Translations under genes and position numbers: made by a program
In this document: piece after piece, positions 42,780 to 55,037 of the stretch
Position numbering within the stretch: the first letter of the stretch is position 1
Layout: each line of letters starts with the position of its first letter
NCBI RefSeq assembly: GCF_016756775.1
Contig: NZ_JAERMU010000008.1
Coordinates: 124,001-188,000, forward strand
DNA: 64,000 nucleotides
From: Dryocola clanedunensis subsp. sulfonylureivorans
Lineage (GTDB): Bacteria; Pseudomonadota; Gammaproteobacteria; Enterobacterales; Enterobacteriaceae
Direction: 5' to 3'
Notes under the pieces: model-generated
Told to the model about the DNA's origin: nothing
Databases searched by the model: none
Seen by the model: the letters and a program-made list of their open reading frames with translations, nothing else

Positions 42780-44279
42780 TTAACCTTTCAAATCGTCCGC
42801 AGGCGTCAGCGTGTCCGCCGGAGTTTCCTCATGGTGATCGTGAACCTGGCCTGCGATTTCATTGACGCGCTTGCGTGCGCCAAACCAGCCCAGCACCAGA
42901 ATGAGGGCAATCAGCGGGATGGAGGCAATGGTCCAGGTGCCGTTCGGATAGTCAAACGCCATCAGTACCAGCACGCTCAGCAGGAACAGCAGCGTCAGCC
43001 ATGAGGTAAACGGCGCACCCGGCAGCTTAAAGCTCACCTCTTCCGCTTTGCCCTGTTTGATGGCCTGACGCAGCTTCATCTGACAGACGACGATAAACGC
43101 CCAGGAAGCAATAATCCCCAGCGAAGCGACGTTCAGCACGATCTCAAACACCTGAGAAGGCACATAGTAGTTGAGCACTACGCCAATCACGTAGATCCCA
43201 AGCGTCACCAGAATGCCCGCATACGGCACTTGCTGTTTGCTCATCTTCGACATGAACTTAGGCGCAGAACCGCCCATCGACATCGAGCGCAGGATGCGCC
43301 CGGTGGAGTACAGGCCGGAGTTCAGGCTGGAGAGCGCGGCGCTCAGCACCACCATATTCATCACGTCGCCGATATAAGGTACGCCCAGCTTCGAGAAGAA
43401 GGTGACGAACGGGCTTTGTCCCGCCTGGTAAGCGTTCCAGGGCAGCAGCAGCACCAGCAGCACGACGGAGCCAACGTAAAACAGGCCGATGCGCCAGATA
43501 ACGCTGTTAATCGCCTTCGGCACCATATTCTGCGGATCTTTGCATTCCCCTGCGGCTGTCCCCACCAGTTCGATAGAGGCAAAGGCGAAGACCACGCCCT
43601 GCACCAGCACCAGCGCGGGCAGCAGACCATGCGGGAAGAAGCCGCCGTTATCGGTTATCAGGTGGAAGCCGGTGGCGTTGCCGTCGAGCATTTTCCCGCT
43701 GCCGAGGAACACGGTCCCCACCACCAGAAAGGCCACAATCGCCAGTACCTTGACCAGCGCGAACCAGAACTCCATTTCAGCGAACCACTTCACGCCGATC
43801 ATGTTCATGGTGCCAACAATCGCCAGCGCCCCCAGCGCGAATACCCACTGTGGCACATCGCCAAACGCCCCCCAGTAATGCATATAAAGCGCCACGGCGG
43901 TGATATCGACTATCCCCGTCATCGCCCAGTTGACAAAGTACATCCAGCCCGCAACGTAGGAGGCTTTCTCACCGAGAAACTCACGTGCATAAGAGACGAA
44001 GCTGCCGCTGGAAGGGCGATGCAAAACCAGTTCGCCCAGCGCGCGGAGAATGAAGAAGGAGAAGATACCGCAGACCAGATAGACCAGCGCCAGCGCCGGG
44101 CCTGCCATCTGAAGACGCGCGCCCGCCCCCAGAAAAAGCCCCGTCCCGATGGCACCGCCAATGGCGATCATCTGAACCTGACGATTCCCCATCGCCTTGT
44201 GATAGCCGGAATCATGCGAGTTAAGCCAGCGCCTTTTGGCGGCACGGTGCTCAGCCTCGGTTTTATGCGTTGTTTTCAT
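42780..44279 (-). CDS. ansP: L-asparagine permease AnsP
   Basis: Amino-acid/polyamine/organocation family permease of 499 aa, the same length as E. coli AnsP and nearly identical in the parts I can compare (KRRWLNSHDSGYHKAMGNRQ, GGAIGTGLFLGAGARLQMAGP). About 12 membrane helices; the C-terminal tail is acidic and less conserved. It imports L-asparagine. In E. coli ansP neighbours yncE and yncD (pqqU); here CDI genes lie directly downstream on the map, so ansP marks the right border of the accessory region. Confidence 0.93.
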   Translation of the reverse strand: MKTTHKTEAEHRAAKRRWLNSHDSGYHKAMGNRQVQMIAIGGAIGTGLFLGAGARLQMAGPALALVYLVCGIFSFFILRALGELVLHRPSSGSFVSYAREFLGEKASYVAGWMYFVNWAMTGIVDITAVALYMHYWGAFGDVPQWVFALGALAIVGTMNMIGVKWFAEMEFWFALVKVLAIVAFLVVGTVFLGSGKMLDGNATGFHLITDNGGFFPHGLLPALVLVQGVVFAFASIELVGTAAGECKDPQNMVPKAINSVIWRIGLFYVGSVVLLVLLLPWNAYQAGQSPFVTFFSKLGVPYIGDVMNMVVLSAALSSLNSGLYSTGRILRSMSMGGSAPKFMSKMSKQQVPYAGILVTLGIYVIGVVLNYYVPSQVFEIVLNVASLGIIASWAFIVVCQMKLRQAIKQGKAEEVSFKLPGAPFTSWLTLLFLLSVLVLMAFDYPNGTWTIASIPLIALILVLGWFGARKRVNEIAGQVHDHHEETPADTLTPADDLKG

Positions 44280-44508
44280 TGTTGTTCCTGTTTGCCTTTA
44301 TGATTAACCCCCGAAATCGGCTGCCCTGTAGTTTGGTGTATCGCGGACATGACAAATTTCGGCGGTGAATCCTGGCAGGAAATTAACGGCAACGCAAAAC
44401 CTGCTTTACGTTACGTGATGTCGCTGTTATTGCTTAAGAATCGAAACCCTCGCAGTCGATGTGATAACTTTCCCTATCTTCTGCATGACGCCTGTAGGAA
44501 AACCGCCT

Positions 44509-44859
44509 GTGAAACGAGAAAATCTCTTTGCCGCCGTTTTTGAAAAGTATCAGGTAGAGCCTGATTACCCCTGGCAGAAGCTAAGCGATTACGCGGTGCT
44601 GCGGCATAAGTTCAAACGTAAATGGTTTGCGCTGATCTACCGCATCGAACCGCAAAAGCTTGGCCTGGAAGGAGAGGGGCTGGTTGAGGCAATGAACATC
44701 AAAGTTCAACCTGAGATGATTGGCTCTCTGCGGATGATGGCGGGAATACTGCCCGCTTACCATATGAACAAAGAGCACTGGGTAACCGTCCTGCTCGATA
44801 ACGTGCCGGAGGAGGAGATCCTCGGGCTGCTTGATGAGAGCTTTCAGCTGACTCGCTGA
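44509..44859 (+). CDS. MmcQ/YjbR-family protein
   Basis: A protein of 116 aa if started at GTG 44509 (AGGA 9 nt upstream); an ATG at 44485 is another choice. The YjbR fold pattern is visible: EPDYPWQKLSDYAVLRHKFKRKWFALIYR, then IKVQPEMIGSLR, and HMNKEHWVTVLLDNVPEEEILGLLDESFQL at the end, with the conserved HxNKxHW motif. The family has a DNA-binding-like fold but no settled function. It lies 23 nt before the LysR gene and may be cotranscribed with it. Confidence 0.8.
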   Translation: MKRENLFAAVFEKYQVEPDYPWQKLSDYAVLRHKFKRKWFALIYRIEPQKLGLEGEGLVEAMNIKVQPEMIGSLRMMAGILPAYHMNKEHWVTVLLDNVPEEEILGLLDESFQLTR

Positions 44860-44882
44860 ATCAACATTAAAAAGAGGCTGCG

Positions 44883-45761
44883 ATGACGCTGCTCAACTTT
44901 ACCCTCGCGCAAATCGAAGCCTTTGCGTGCGTCTGTGAAAGCGGCACGCTGACGCAGGCGGCGCGTAAACTGAAGAAAGACCGCACGACGATCAGCGAGC
45001 TGGTGGATTATCTGGAGCTTGATCTCGGCTACCCGCTGTTTGACCGTTCTACGCGGCCGCTCACATTGACCGACGCAGGTCAGTTACTCTACCGGCAGGC
45101 CCGCTTGTTTTTGCACGAGGCGCAGGCCTTCGCCCAGATAGCCCGGCAGATTCCCCAGCAGATGAGTGCGCACATCACGCTTTGCTACGATCCTTTTACG
45201 CCCCGCGATTTTCTCTTCCGCTTAACTCGCTTGCTGCAAAGCCAGCAGATCCAGCTGGAGCTGATCATGTGCGAGCGCGGTCAGGCAGAGCAGTGGCTTG
45301 CGGAGGGGATTGTCGATATCGGCATGTTCCAGGCAATGAACCGTTCAATTAACGACAGCCTGCGCTGGCGGGTAACAGGCAGCATCTCGCTGGCGGTTTA
45401 TGCAGGTGAAGGATTTTTCCCCGCGATGCCGGTTTCCATTTTACAGCTGGCCTCCAGCACGCAGCTGATTCCCTTCCAGGCGATGCCTGCGTGGCTGGCC
45501 CAGCGGCTGCAAATAGCTGACCGGACGATACGGGTGACGGAAATCGCCATGCTGGAAAAAATGCTCGGTGCCGGCGACGGCTGGGCGTTCCTGCCGATCC
45601 ATTTTCAGGCGGAAAACTGGCTCGGCGTGGAACGTATAGAAACGGAGCTGGGTGATTCGGGCCTGTCGCACCCGATGGTGACCCTTTCAAAACCAGGGCA
45701 GATCGCCCAGCCCCTTTTGTCACAGTTAATGGACGCGATGCAGGAGGCATGGGGGGATTAA
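44883..45761 (+). CDS. LysR-family transcriptional regulator
   Basis: A 292-aa LysR-type regulator. The HTH is at residues 6-64 (LAQIEAFACVCESGTLTQAARKL, TTISELVDYLELDLGYPLFDR) and the effector domain follows from about residue 90. AAAGAGG lies 5 nt before the ATG. It follows the YjbR-like gene and precedes the REP array. The HTH is unusual in having KDRTTISELVDYLE where most have SQPAVSxxIxxLE. Target and effector unknown. Confidence 0.85.
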   Translation: MTLLNFTLAQIEAFACVCESGTLTQAARKLKKDRTTISELVDYLELDLGYPLFDRSTRPLTLTDAGQLLYRQARLFLHEAQAFAQIARQIPQQMSAHITLCYDPFTPRDFLFRLTRLLQSQQIQLELIMCERGQAEQWLAEGIVDIGMFQAMNRSINDSLRWRVTGSISLAVYAGEGFFPAMPVSILQLASSTQLIPFQAMPAWLAQRLQIADRTIRVTEIAMLEKMLGAGDGWAFLPIHFQAENWLGVERIETELGDSGLSHPMVTLSKPGQIAQPLLSQLMDAMQEAWGD

Positions 45762-45765
45762 TTGT

Positions 45766-46176
45766 GCCGGATGACGCTGGCGCTTATCCGGCCTACGGTT
45801 GGGTATTGGTGGAATGATTTTTGCCGGATGACGCTGCGCTTATCCGGCCTACGGTTGGGTATTGGTGGAATGATTTTGCCGGCTGACGCTGCGCTTATCC
45901 GGCCTACGGTTGGGTATTGGTGTAATGATTTTGCCGGATGACGCTGGCGCTTATCCGGCCTACGGTTGGGTATTGGTGGAATGATTTTGCCGGCTGACGC
46001 TGCGCTTATCCGGCCTACGGTTGGGTATTGGTGTAATGATTTTGCCGGATGACGCTGCGCTTATCCGGCCTACGGTTGGGTATTGGTGGAATGATTTTGC
46101 CGGATGACGCTGGCGCTTATCCGGCCTACGGTTGGGTATTTTGTAGGGTGGATAAGCGCCAGCGTCATCCACCGGC
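45766..46176. repeat. Tandem array of seven REP units plus one inverted unit
   Basis: Seven direct copies of a 55-57-bp unit start at 45766, 45823, 45878, 45933, 45989, 46044 and 46099. Each has a GCCGG(A/C)TGACGCTG...CTTATCCGGC palindrome, then CCTACGGTTGGGTATTGG and an AT-rich linker. An inverted, diverged unit (about 46146-46176) closes the array just after the lacZ stop. Units with C in GCCGGC are always followed by the GTGTAATG linker, the others by GTGGAATG, so the array grew by duplication of unit groups. It lies between convergent LysR and lacZ genes. Confidence 0.92.
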
Positions 46177-46180
46177 AGTT

Positions 46181-49312
<3,132 letters not shown>

Positions 49313-49383
49313 CTACTATGATTTTTAAAATATTACCTGTAAAGGAAAAGCAGGGGATTACAGGCGGTTATCAAATGCATATC

Positions 49384-49974
49384 TCAATTCAGCGAGAGCA
49401 CGCCCTCTAAAGCTGAAACTTTCTTCATACCAGAAGTGAATTCCGCCCGGAAATACTCATTTTGACTGGGGGATACAAGATGCTCGATGTTCCAGTTGTT
49501 TCTATATATATCCCGAAGGCGTAACAACGTGATGCCAGCGCTTACCAGGATCCAGATAGCGGGTATGACAGCGAGAAGCAGCATCCATGAAAATAGTGGT
49601 TCCCATATTTGACCAGCGAGAAATATCAAAAATACGATCTGCACAATCAGGCGGCATGTATAAGCCCGGATGAAGAAGGTTCTGGCGTGGGCTTTGGTGA
49701 CAAAACAAGGATTCGTCAAAACGGAACGTTTTTCTTCTACCGGGATCCCATGTACATACATTGTCCATTGGGAAAATTTTGTTGGTAGTGCAACCAGACC
49801 CTTTTCATTAAGACCGTGAAGACGCATAGAGATTGAAATGGGCATGATAAGACCCATGGCTAATAGATAACCGACAGGGGCGGTCACGCCTGCAAAGGCG
49901 ATGAATACGCAAAAAATTAAAATTAACAGAAGCTTAGTGGAATAGATTAAAAGAGCGGAGCTTTGATAGTTCAT
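49384..49974 (-). CDS. Predicted inner-membrane protein, function unknown
   Basis: A 196-aa protein with four hydrophobic segments (about residues 10-27, 32-48, 105-125 and 128-150) and a soluble end of about 45 residues (LRDIYRNNWNIEHLVSP onward). I do not recognise a family. It lies between lacZ and the GST gene, alone on the minus strand, and is clearly more AT-rich than both neighbours, which hints at transfer. AAGGAACAG precedes the ATG at 49974. Confidence 0.65.
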   Translation of the reverse strand: MNYQSSALLIYSTKLLLILIFCVFIAFAGVTAPVGYLLAMGLIMPISISMRLHGLNEKGLVALPTKFSQWTMYVHGIPVEEKRSVLTNPCFVTKAHARTFFIRAYTCRLIVQIVFLIFLAGQIWEPLFSWMLLLAVIPAIWILVSAGITLLRLRDIYRNNWNIEHLVSPSQNEYFRAEFTSGMKKVSALEGVLSLN

Positions 49975-50087
49975 ATTCTGTTCCTTCAGAATGCGAAATG
50001 AGTTGTTTATTATTCATACGTTGCTGAAAGGTGGCAACGGATTTACGCTAAGGTTTATAGGTTGATCACATCAGAGGGGATACCGTC

Positions 50088-50702
50088 ATGATGAAGCTCT
50101 ATGGCGCGCCGGGGTGCGGATCGGCGATTGTTGAAATGATGTTTGTGCTGGCGGGAGAGCAGTATCGCTGGGTAAACGTAGAGGGGTTTGATGCGCCGGG
50201 GCCGCAGCGTGATGCTTTGCTTGAGCTGAACCCGCTGGGGCAGGTGCCGACGCTGAAGCTTGACGATGGCACTGTCGTCACGGAAACAGCCGCCATTGCG
50301 CTCATGCTGCTGGATGCCCACCCTGAGCTGGCACCGCCTGTTGGATCCGCTGAACGGCAGCGTTTTCACCGGCTGCTGATCTGGCTGGTCGCTAACGTCT
50401 ATCCCACATTCACTTACGGCGACTACCCTGAACGCTGGACGTCGGGTAGCGCCCTCGAGCTTCGTGACAGCACCAACAGATATCGCCAGCAGCTCTACCT
50501 GTGGCTGGAATCGCAGCTTGGTGCCGGGCCGTACGTCTTCGGCGACCACATCTCGTTACTGGATACTTACCTCGCCGCAATGATTAGCTGGCGACCACGG
50601 CAGGCGTGGTTTGAAAAAAATACGCCGAAAATGTATGCGATAGCGCTAAAAGTTCGTGAGCGCGAAGATTTGCAGGAGATTATCAGCCGCAACGAGCTGT
50701 AG
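50088..50702 (+). CDS. Glutathione S-transferase family protein
   Basis: A 204-aa GST-like protein. The N-terminal thioredoxin fold is visible as MKLYGAPGCGSAIVEMMFVLAG and NPLGQVPTLKLDDGTVVTETAAIALML, with the cis-Pro (VPT) and the ETAAI glutathione-binding motif. The helical C-terminal domain follows with DHISLLDTYLAAM (N-capping box). Two adjacent ATGs (50088, 50091) are possible. Substrate unknown; cytoplasmic detoxification or stress role likely. It precedes nhoA and may share regulation with it, though 74 nt separate them. Confidence 0.88.
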   Translation: MMKLYGAPGCGSAIVEMMFVLAGEQYRWVNVEGFDAPGPQRDALLELNPLGQVPTLKLDDGTVVTETAAIALMLLDAHPELAPPVGSAERQRFHRLLIWLVANVYPTFTYGDYPERWTSGSALELRDSTNRYRQQLYLWLESQLGAGPYVFGDHISLLDTYLAAMISWRPRQAWFEKNTPKMYAIALKVREREDLQEIISRNEL

Positions 50703-50776
50703 CGATCGCACCAACGATCATATGGCCCGCCGCAGTTTCGCTATAGTGGACTCACTTAACACAGCGGAGCCTGTTT

Positions 50777-51610
50777 ATGCCCTTTAATCTTGATGCCTAT
50801 CTGGCGCGTATTCAGTTTAGCGGTGGCTACGCGCCGGACTTAAAAACGTTGCAGCAGATCCATCTGCGCCACACCTGTGCCATCCCCTTTGAAAACCTCG
50901 ACGTCCTGCTCGAACGAAAGATTCAGCTCGATGATGACAGCGTTTTCGCGAAGCTGGTCACCGGTGGACGAGGCGGCTATTGCTATGAGCAAAATGCTTT
51001 GCTGCGGCGGGCGCTGGTGGACATTGGGTTCCAGGTTGAAGACTTAGGCGCGCGGGTGGTGATTATGCGCCCGCCGGAAATGCCGCCCAGGACCCATCGC
51101 CTGCAGTTGGTGACCCTTGGTGACGAACGCTGGCTGGCGGACGTAGGGTTTGGTGGTAAAACGCTGACATCCCCGATTAAGCTGGAACGGAACAGCGAAC
51201 AAACTACCCCGCACGGCGTCTATCAGCTTTCGCTTATTGATGAAGATTATCTGCTGAGCGTAAGGGAAGGGAGCGAATGGCTGCCGCTGTACCGCTTCGA
51301 TCTGCAAACGCAGTATTTTGCCGATTACGAAGTGGCGAATCACTATGTTGCCACCTGGCCTGCATCGCATTTTCGACATAACTTAACGGTTTGCCTGAAA
51401 GTGGCCGCCGGTCAGACCATCACGCTGAGCAACAATCAGCTGAATGTGGCGGGCCAGAAACAGGCGCTGCCCGATGCCGTGGCGGTGTATCAGGCGCTGC
51501 AAGCACAACTCGGTTTACGCCTCGACGATAAACAGCAGGGTATCGGGCTTGATACATTTACGGCTGCGTTTAATGTAGTGATACAACAAGACAAATCAAT
51601 AACACCATAA
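50777..51610 (+). CDS. nhoA: Arylamine N-acetyltransferase NhoA
   Basis: A 277-aa cytosolic enzyme that transfers acetyl groups from acetyl-CoA to arylamines and N-hydroxyarylamines. The Cys-His-Asp triad falls at C69 (RGGYCYEQN), H107 (PRTHRLQL) and D122 (WLADVGFGG), exactly the positions in E. coli NhoA. The opening PFNLDAYLARI and CAIPFENLDVLL are family features. AGCGGAGCC precedes the ATG. It is followed 13 nt later by pptA; the same two genes are near each other in E. coli. Confidence 0.93.
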   Translation: MPFNLDAYLARIQFSGGYAPDLKTLQQIHLRHTCAIPFENLDVLLERKIQLDDDSVFAKLVTGGRGGYCYEQNALLRRALVDIGFQVEDLGARVVIMRPPEMPPRTHRLQLVTLGDERWLADVGFGGKTLTSPIKLERNSEQTTPHGVYQLSLIDEDYLLSVREGSEWLPLYRFDLQTQYFADYEVANHYVATWPASHFRHNLTVCLKVAAGQTITLSNNQLNVAGQKQALPDAVAVYQALQAQLGLRLDDKQQGIGLDTFTAAFNVVIQQDKSITP

Positions 51611-51623
51611 TGGAGAACAACCT

Positions 51624-51854
51624 GTGCCGCATATTACCGTTAAGCATTTCCCGCGTGAACTGAACGAAGAACAGAAAAAAGCCCTGGCAGACGACCTCTG
51701 CGAGATGGTGAAGAAGCACTTTGGCTCGAAGGACGGCTCATTATCAGTGGCGCTGATCCCGGTAGAGCAGGAGCGCTGGAAGGAAGAGGTCTACGACGTG
51801 GAGATTGGCCCGGAGCTTGAAACGTTAGCCAGAAAACCGGGTTACAGCCTGTAG
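51624..51854 (+). CDS. pptA: 4-oxalocrotonate tautomerase-like PptA (YdcE)
   Basis: A 76-aa member of the tautomerase superfamily. The start is GTG 51624 (TGGAGAACAA upstream), whose removal leaves the catalytic N-terminal Pro (PHITVKHFPREL). E. coli PptA is a 77-aa dimer with phenylpyruvate tautomerase activity; length and motifs agree, including the end KPGYSL. It lies 13 nt after nhoA, so both are probably one transcript. Physiological substrate unknown. Confidence 0.9.
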   Translation: MPHITVKHFPRELNEEQKKALADDLCEMVKKHFGSKDGSLSVALIPVEQERWKEEVYDVEIGPELETLARKPGYSL

Positions 51855-51926
51855 GGGCTGGGTGAGGTGTTGGTTTCGGCGATCTCACGTTCAGCCTGAA
51901 TTCAACACCTCAATATTCTATGGGGA

Positions 51927-52295
51927 CTAATAGGGCAGTACGACGCCGGGTACCCGTTCAAAATCTCTACTATTTCGCGTGACAAAACGCCTGCCGTTAA
52001 CGCGGGTGGTGGCAAGAATAATCGCATCCGGCAGTTTCATGCCAAACTGAGTACGAACCCCAACCGCTTCTTGCGCGACCGCCTGGCTGACCGGCAAGAC
52101 TTCGAACTGCGTTAAAAAATGGCGGGTAGCGCCTTCCTGACCAAATTTTTTGGCCCCTACCATCACCTCCATCCAGGTGATGGCGCTGATAGCCGGTTTG
52201 TTGTTCCAGGCGGCAAGCGTGGCTTTTGCTTCGGGGATGCCGTTGAGATAATCGATAAGGATATTGGTATCAAAAACGGCGGCTTCACGGGTCAT
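51927..52295 (-). CDS. PIN-domain ribonuclease toxin (VapC family)
   Basis: A 122-aa PIN toxin. The four acidic active-site residues are visible: D9 (FDTN), E43 (TWMEV), D90 ([10 protein letters not shown]) and D111 (NSRDF). ATG 52295 overlaps the antitoxin stop (ATGA); a GTG two codons earlier is less likely. VapC toxins cut tRNA or rRNA when the antitoxin is degraded. The complete motif set suggests an active toxin. Expressed leftward from the antitoxin's autoregulated promoter. Confidence 0.9.
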   Translation of the reverse strand: MTREAAVFDTNILIDYLNGIPEAKATLAAWNNKPAISAITWMEVMVGAKKFGQEGATRHFLTQFEVLPVSQAVAQEAVGVRTQFGMKLPDAIILATTRVNGRRFVTRNSRDFERVPGVVLPY

Positions 52296-52513
52296 GACCA
52301 CTCCTCCCTGAGCAGACGTTCGTATTCAAGGCCATCGATTTTACGCTCGCCCCATAGCCCAAAGGCATGGGTGAACACCGTTTGTGCCTGGCGCTCAAGA
52401 TACTGGTCGACGGCTTCCCGCAGAAGCTCGGCACGGGGCAGATTGCGGCGTTTTTTTAACTCATCAAGGCGGCTGACGACTTCATCAGACAGATCCAGAA
52501 GAATGCGTCCCAT
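52292..52513 (-). CDS. Ribbon-helix-helix antitoxin partner of the PIN toxin
   Basis: A 73-aa antitoxin. ATG 52513 ([39 protein letters not shown]) in outline shows a CopG-type ribbon-helix-helix at residues 3-45, followed by a toxin-binding tail ending REEWS. GGGAGAG lies 5 nt upstream, and this start fits the fold better than upstream Met codons. The promoter region (52530-52562) carries repeated TGATATA boxes that could be its operator. The gene overlaps the toxin start, as in most such pairs. Confidence 0.88.
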   Translation of the reverse strand: MGRILLDLSDEVVSRLDELKKRRNLPRAELLREAVDQYLERQAQTVFTHAFGLWGERKIDGLEYERLLREEWS

Positions 52514-52686
52514 CTTCTCTCCCAACATCATTATCATATATCACCTTATTATATCATTATTGTTTGAATTTAATACACCCGTGTTCGCAAAGGCTATCAC
52601 CTGACGAAGAAAAAAATAAGCGTTTATCAAAACGAGCGTTTAGTTTTGCGTGGAGTATTCAAAAACGATGAAAAAAAGATGAAACG

Positions 52687-52710
52687 GCAGCCAGCATGCA
52701 GGCTGGCTGC
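52687..52710 (-). terminator. Terminator of tqsA
   Basis: A 9-bp GC-rich stem (52687-52695 with 52702-52710) lies 6 nt beyond the tqsA stop. On the leftward strand it is followed, after a few bases, by a run of T, which fits Rho-independent termination. Confidence 0.7.
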
Positions 52711-52715
52711 GGCGG

Positions 52716-53756
52716 TTAACGCTGTGCTTTCGACATATCGCTCAGCAGTACGGCAATCCCTTTGCCGCCTTCACTTTGCTCCAGGCTAATTTTGACGACG
52801 ATGGTGAGCGGGACAGAGAGCAGCATGCCCACCGGGCCGAGCAGCCAGCCCCAGAATATCAGCGACAGGAAAACCACCAGCGTCGACAGGCCCAGCCCGC
52901 GTCCCATGATGCGCGGTTCAATGATATTGCCGAACACCAGATTGATGGCCAGATAGCCGGCAACAATGATTAACGCCTCGTACAAGCCGCTAAAGACCAG
53001 CACCTGCGCGACGGGTGGGATGGCAGCCAGTACGGAACCTATGTTCGGAATATAGTTGAGCGAGAAGGCCAGCAGCCCCCAGACAAAGGCAAAGCGCACC
53101 TCCAGCGTGGCGAGCATGATCCAGACCACCAGCCCCGTGACCAGGCTGATAGCCGTTTTCAGCACCAGATACTGGCTCACGCTGTCCAGCGCACGCTGAA
53201 TGGCTCCCATTCCTTCCGCAGGGCGTGACATTAACTGCTGAAGCTTCAGCGGCAGCTGCGGCACCTCAAATAACATAAACACCACGGTCAGCAGCAGCAG
53301 GAAGACGGACGTCATGGCATTGGAAAGCTGGGTAATGAGGCTGCTGACCAGCGTCATTGCCGCGTTCGGGTCGATATATTTAACCAGCTCATCCACCGAC
53401 ACCGCGATCCCGGCGCGCTGCAGCCAGGGTTCAATCGCCAGCAGCGGAGCTATCAATGATGAACGGTACTGCGGCAGGGTTCGCGCCAGCTCATTAAGGG
53501 ACGTGCCAAGATAGGCCAGCAGCAGCACCATCAGCATCACTATCGCCATGACGACAAACGAGATCGCCAGAACTCGGGGCACCCTTAAACGTTCCAGACG
53601 ACGGATCAAAGGGTTAAGAATGACCGCGATGAACATCGCCAGGATAAAGGGGACGATCATATCGGCGGCCACTTTCACGCCGGCCATAATGATGATCAGC
53701 ATCCCAGCCATAATGACAGCTTTTAATCCGCCAGGGGTAATAATGGGTTTTGCCAT
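52716..53756 (-). CDS. tqsA: TqsA (YdgG), AI-2E family transporter
   Basis: A 346-aa inner-membrane protein (E. coli 344) of the AI-2 exporter family, opening [20 protein letters not shown] and with about eight helices. It has [18 protein letters not shown]-like and [27 protein letters not shown] segments, highly conserved with E. coli. TqsA is linked to export of autoinducer-2 and affects biofilm formation. It is divergent from mdtUJI, the E. coli arrangement. It ends at a clear hairpin. Confidence 0.92.
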   Translation of the reverse strand: MAKPIITPGGLKAVIMAGMLIIIMAGVKVAADMIVPFILAMFIAVILNPLIRRLERLRVPRVLAISFVVMAIVMLMVLLLAYLGTSLNELARTLPQYRSSLIAPLLAIEPWLQRAGIAVSVDELVKYIDPNAAMTLVSSLITQLSNAMTSVFLLLLTVVFMLFEVPQLPLKLQQLMSRPAEGMGAIQRALDSVSQYLVLKTAISLVTGLVVWIMLATLEVRFAFVWGLLAFSLNYIPNIGSVLAAIPPVAQVLVFSGLYEALIIVAGYLAINLVFGNIIEPRIMGRGLGLSTLVVFLSLIFWGWLLGPVGMLLSVPLTIVVKISLEQSEGGKGIAVLLSDMSKAQR

Positions 53757-54028
53757 GTAACGAGATTCTCCACATCATGGTGAGGAAAAAAATCGCCGCC
53801 GCTTTTGCCTGCGCGAATAATTTATCCTTTGTTAACGATATAATACGGGGAAGGGGGCCGCGTGACACAATTATTTTAGTGTCCGGCAAAGTAAAGAAGT
53901 GAAAAAGGGCGGCAGGACATTCCTTAAATATGGTATAAATCCGGCGTGTTTAACTACCGAGGACAATTGACTATCCGCAACTGATGAGAAGCAACCCCCG
54001 CGGATATGTTGTGAAAATCATGGACATT

Positions 54029-54133
54029 ATGAGTGCGAACAAGCTGTTCAGAACGTTATTAATGAACCACCGCGTCATCCTCTCTTCTGCTTTATCCCTG
54101 GCTGGTGAACAACACTGGCGCAACGCGCTGTAG
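54029..54133 (+). CDS. mdtU: MdtU-like leader peptide upstream of mdtJI
   Basis: A 34-codon reading frame from ATG 54029 (MSANKLFRTLLMNHRVILSS...) to TAG 54131-54133, ending WRNAL. It lies 137 nt upstream of mdtJ. In E. coli and Salmonella an upstream peptide gene, mdtU, of about this size sits in the leader of mdtJI, where spermidine stalls its translation and prevents Rho-dependent termination before mdtJ. Position and length fit; I could not compare the sequence itself. Upstream in-frame codons (GTG, ATG at 54020) are possible alternative starts. Confidence 0.65.
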   Translation: MSANKLFRTLLMNHRVILSSALSLAGEQHWRNAL

Positions 54134-54270
54134 TCCCGCTCTCCTGCATATTCCTGCACGCAAAACGCTTGCGCTGTAAGGTTTTTTGACGATCTATTTT
54201 TAGCCTGCCTGTCGCCGTTGGCGATATTGCATGCTGTTGCACCGTTATTTTCTCTGTCAGGAGAGAAATC

Positions 54271-54645
54271 ATGATTTACTGGATTTTATTAGGACTGGCA
54301 ATTGCCACGGAAATTATTGGCACCTTGTCGATGAAATGGTCGAGCGTGAACGACAGTAACCTCGGTTATATTTTCATGCTGGGTATGATTACCCTTTCTT
54401 ATATTTTACTGTCGTTTTCTATTAAGCGCATTGCGCTGGGCGTGGCGTATGCCATGTGGGAAGGGGTGGGCATTCTGTTCATTACGCTGTTCAGCGTTTT
54501 GTTGTTCGATGAAGCCATCTCTGCATTAAAAATTACCGGGTTAGCGACGCTGGTCATTGGGATTGTCTTAATTAAATCGGGGACCAGTACCAAAACGAAT
54601 CGCGACGATAAAACAGAGCGTGGAGGCGATCATGCCGTCATTTGA
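54271..54645 (+). CDS. mdtJ: MdtJ, SMR-family spermidine exporter subunit
   Basis: A 124-aa small multidrug resistance protein with four membrane helices. [25 protein letters not shown] carries the essential Glu of the first helix, and [13 protein letters not shown] is the SMR signature in helix 3. With MdtI it forms a heteromeric exporter of spermidine. CAGGAGAG precedes the ATG. It overlaps mdtI by 14 bp. Expression is probably controlled through the mdtU leader. Confidence 0.93.
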   Translation: MIYWILLGLAIATEIIGTLSMKWSSVNDSNLGYIFMLGMITLSYILLSFSIKRIALGVAYAMWEGVGILFITLFSVLLFDEAISALKITGLATLVIGIVLIKSGTSTKTNRDDKTERGGDHAVI

Positions 54646-54961
54646 ATGGGTACACGCGCTCTGGCTGCTGCTGGCAATAGTGCTTGAAATCGCGGCGAAT
54701 ATTTTTCTTAAACAGTCGGATGGCTTCCGCCGTCTGGGGTACGGCGTGCTCTCTTTACTGTCGGTTCTTGCGGCGTTCAGCGCCCTGGCCCAGGCGGTCA
54801 AAGGTATTGAACTTTCCGTTGCCTACGCGCTATGGGGTGGGTTTGGCATTGTCGCCACCGTGGCCGCAGGCTGGATCTTATTTGGTCAACGCCTGAACCG
54901 CAAAGGCTGGCTGGGACTGGCCGTATTGTTAGTGGGCATGGTCATCATAAAATTTGCCTGA
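54632..54961 (+). CDS. mdtI: MdtI, SMR-family spermidine exporter subunit
   Basis: The 109-aa partner of MdtJ (E. coli length 109). ATG 54632 ([20 protein letters not shown]) follows TGGAGG; an ATG four codons earlier is not needed. The helix-1 Glu is in [12 protein letters not shown] and the signature [13 protein letters not shown] in helix 3. Neither subunit works alone. Last gene of mdtUJI. Confidence 0.93.
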   Translation: MPSFEWVHALWLLLAIVLEIAANIFLKQSDGFRRLGYGVLSLLSVLAAFSALAQAVKGIELSVAYALWGGFGIVATVAAGWILFGQRLNRKGWLGLAVLLVGMVIIKFA

Positions 54962-55037
54962 TGTATCATCGCAGTCTGTGAGCGTTGCTCAGCCAGTGCC
55001 GATATATGACCCGTTACGGGAGCAGTGGCGGGACTAA

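Noticed and set aside
43230-44303. Plus-strand 357-codon frame opposite ansP
   Set aside because: Antisense shadow of ansP with no domain signature, despite its length.
45766-46176. Possible CRISPR array
   Set aside because: The units are REP palindromes with nearly identical linkers rather than unique spacers, and no cas genes are nearby.
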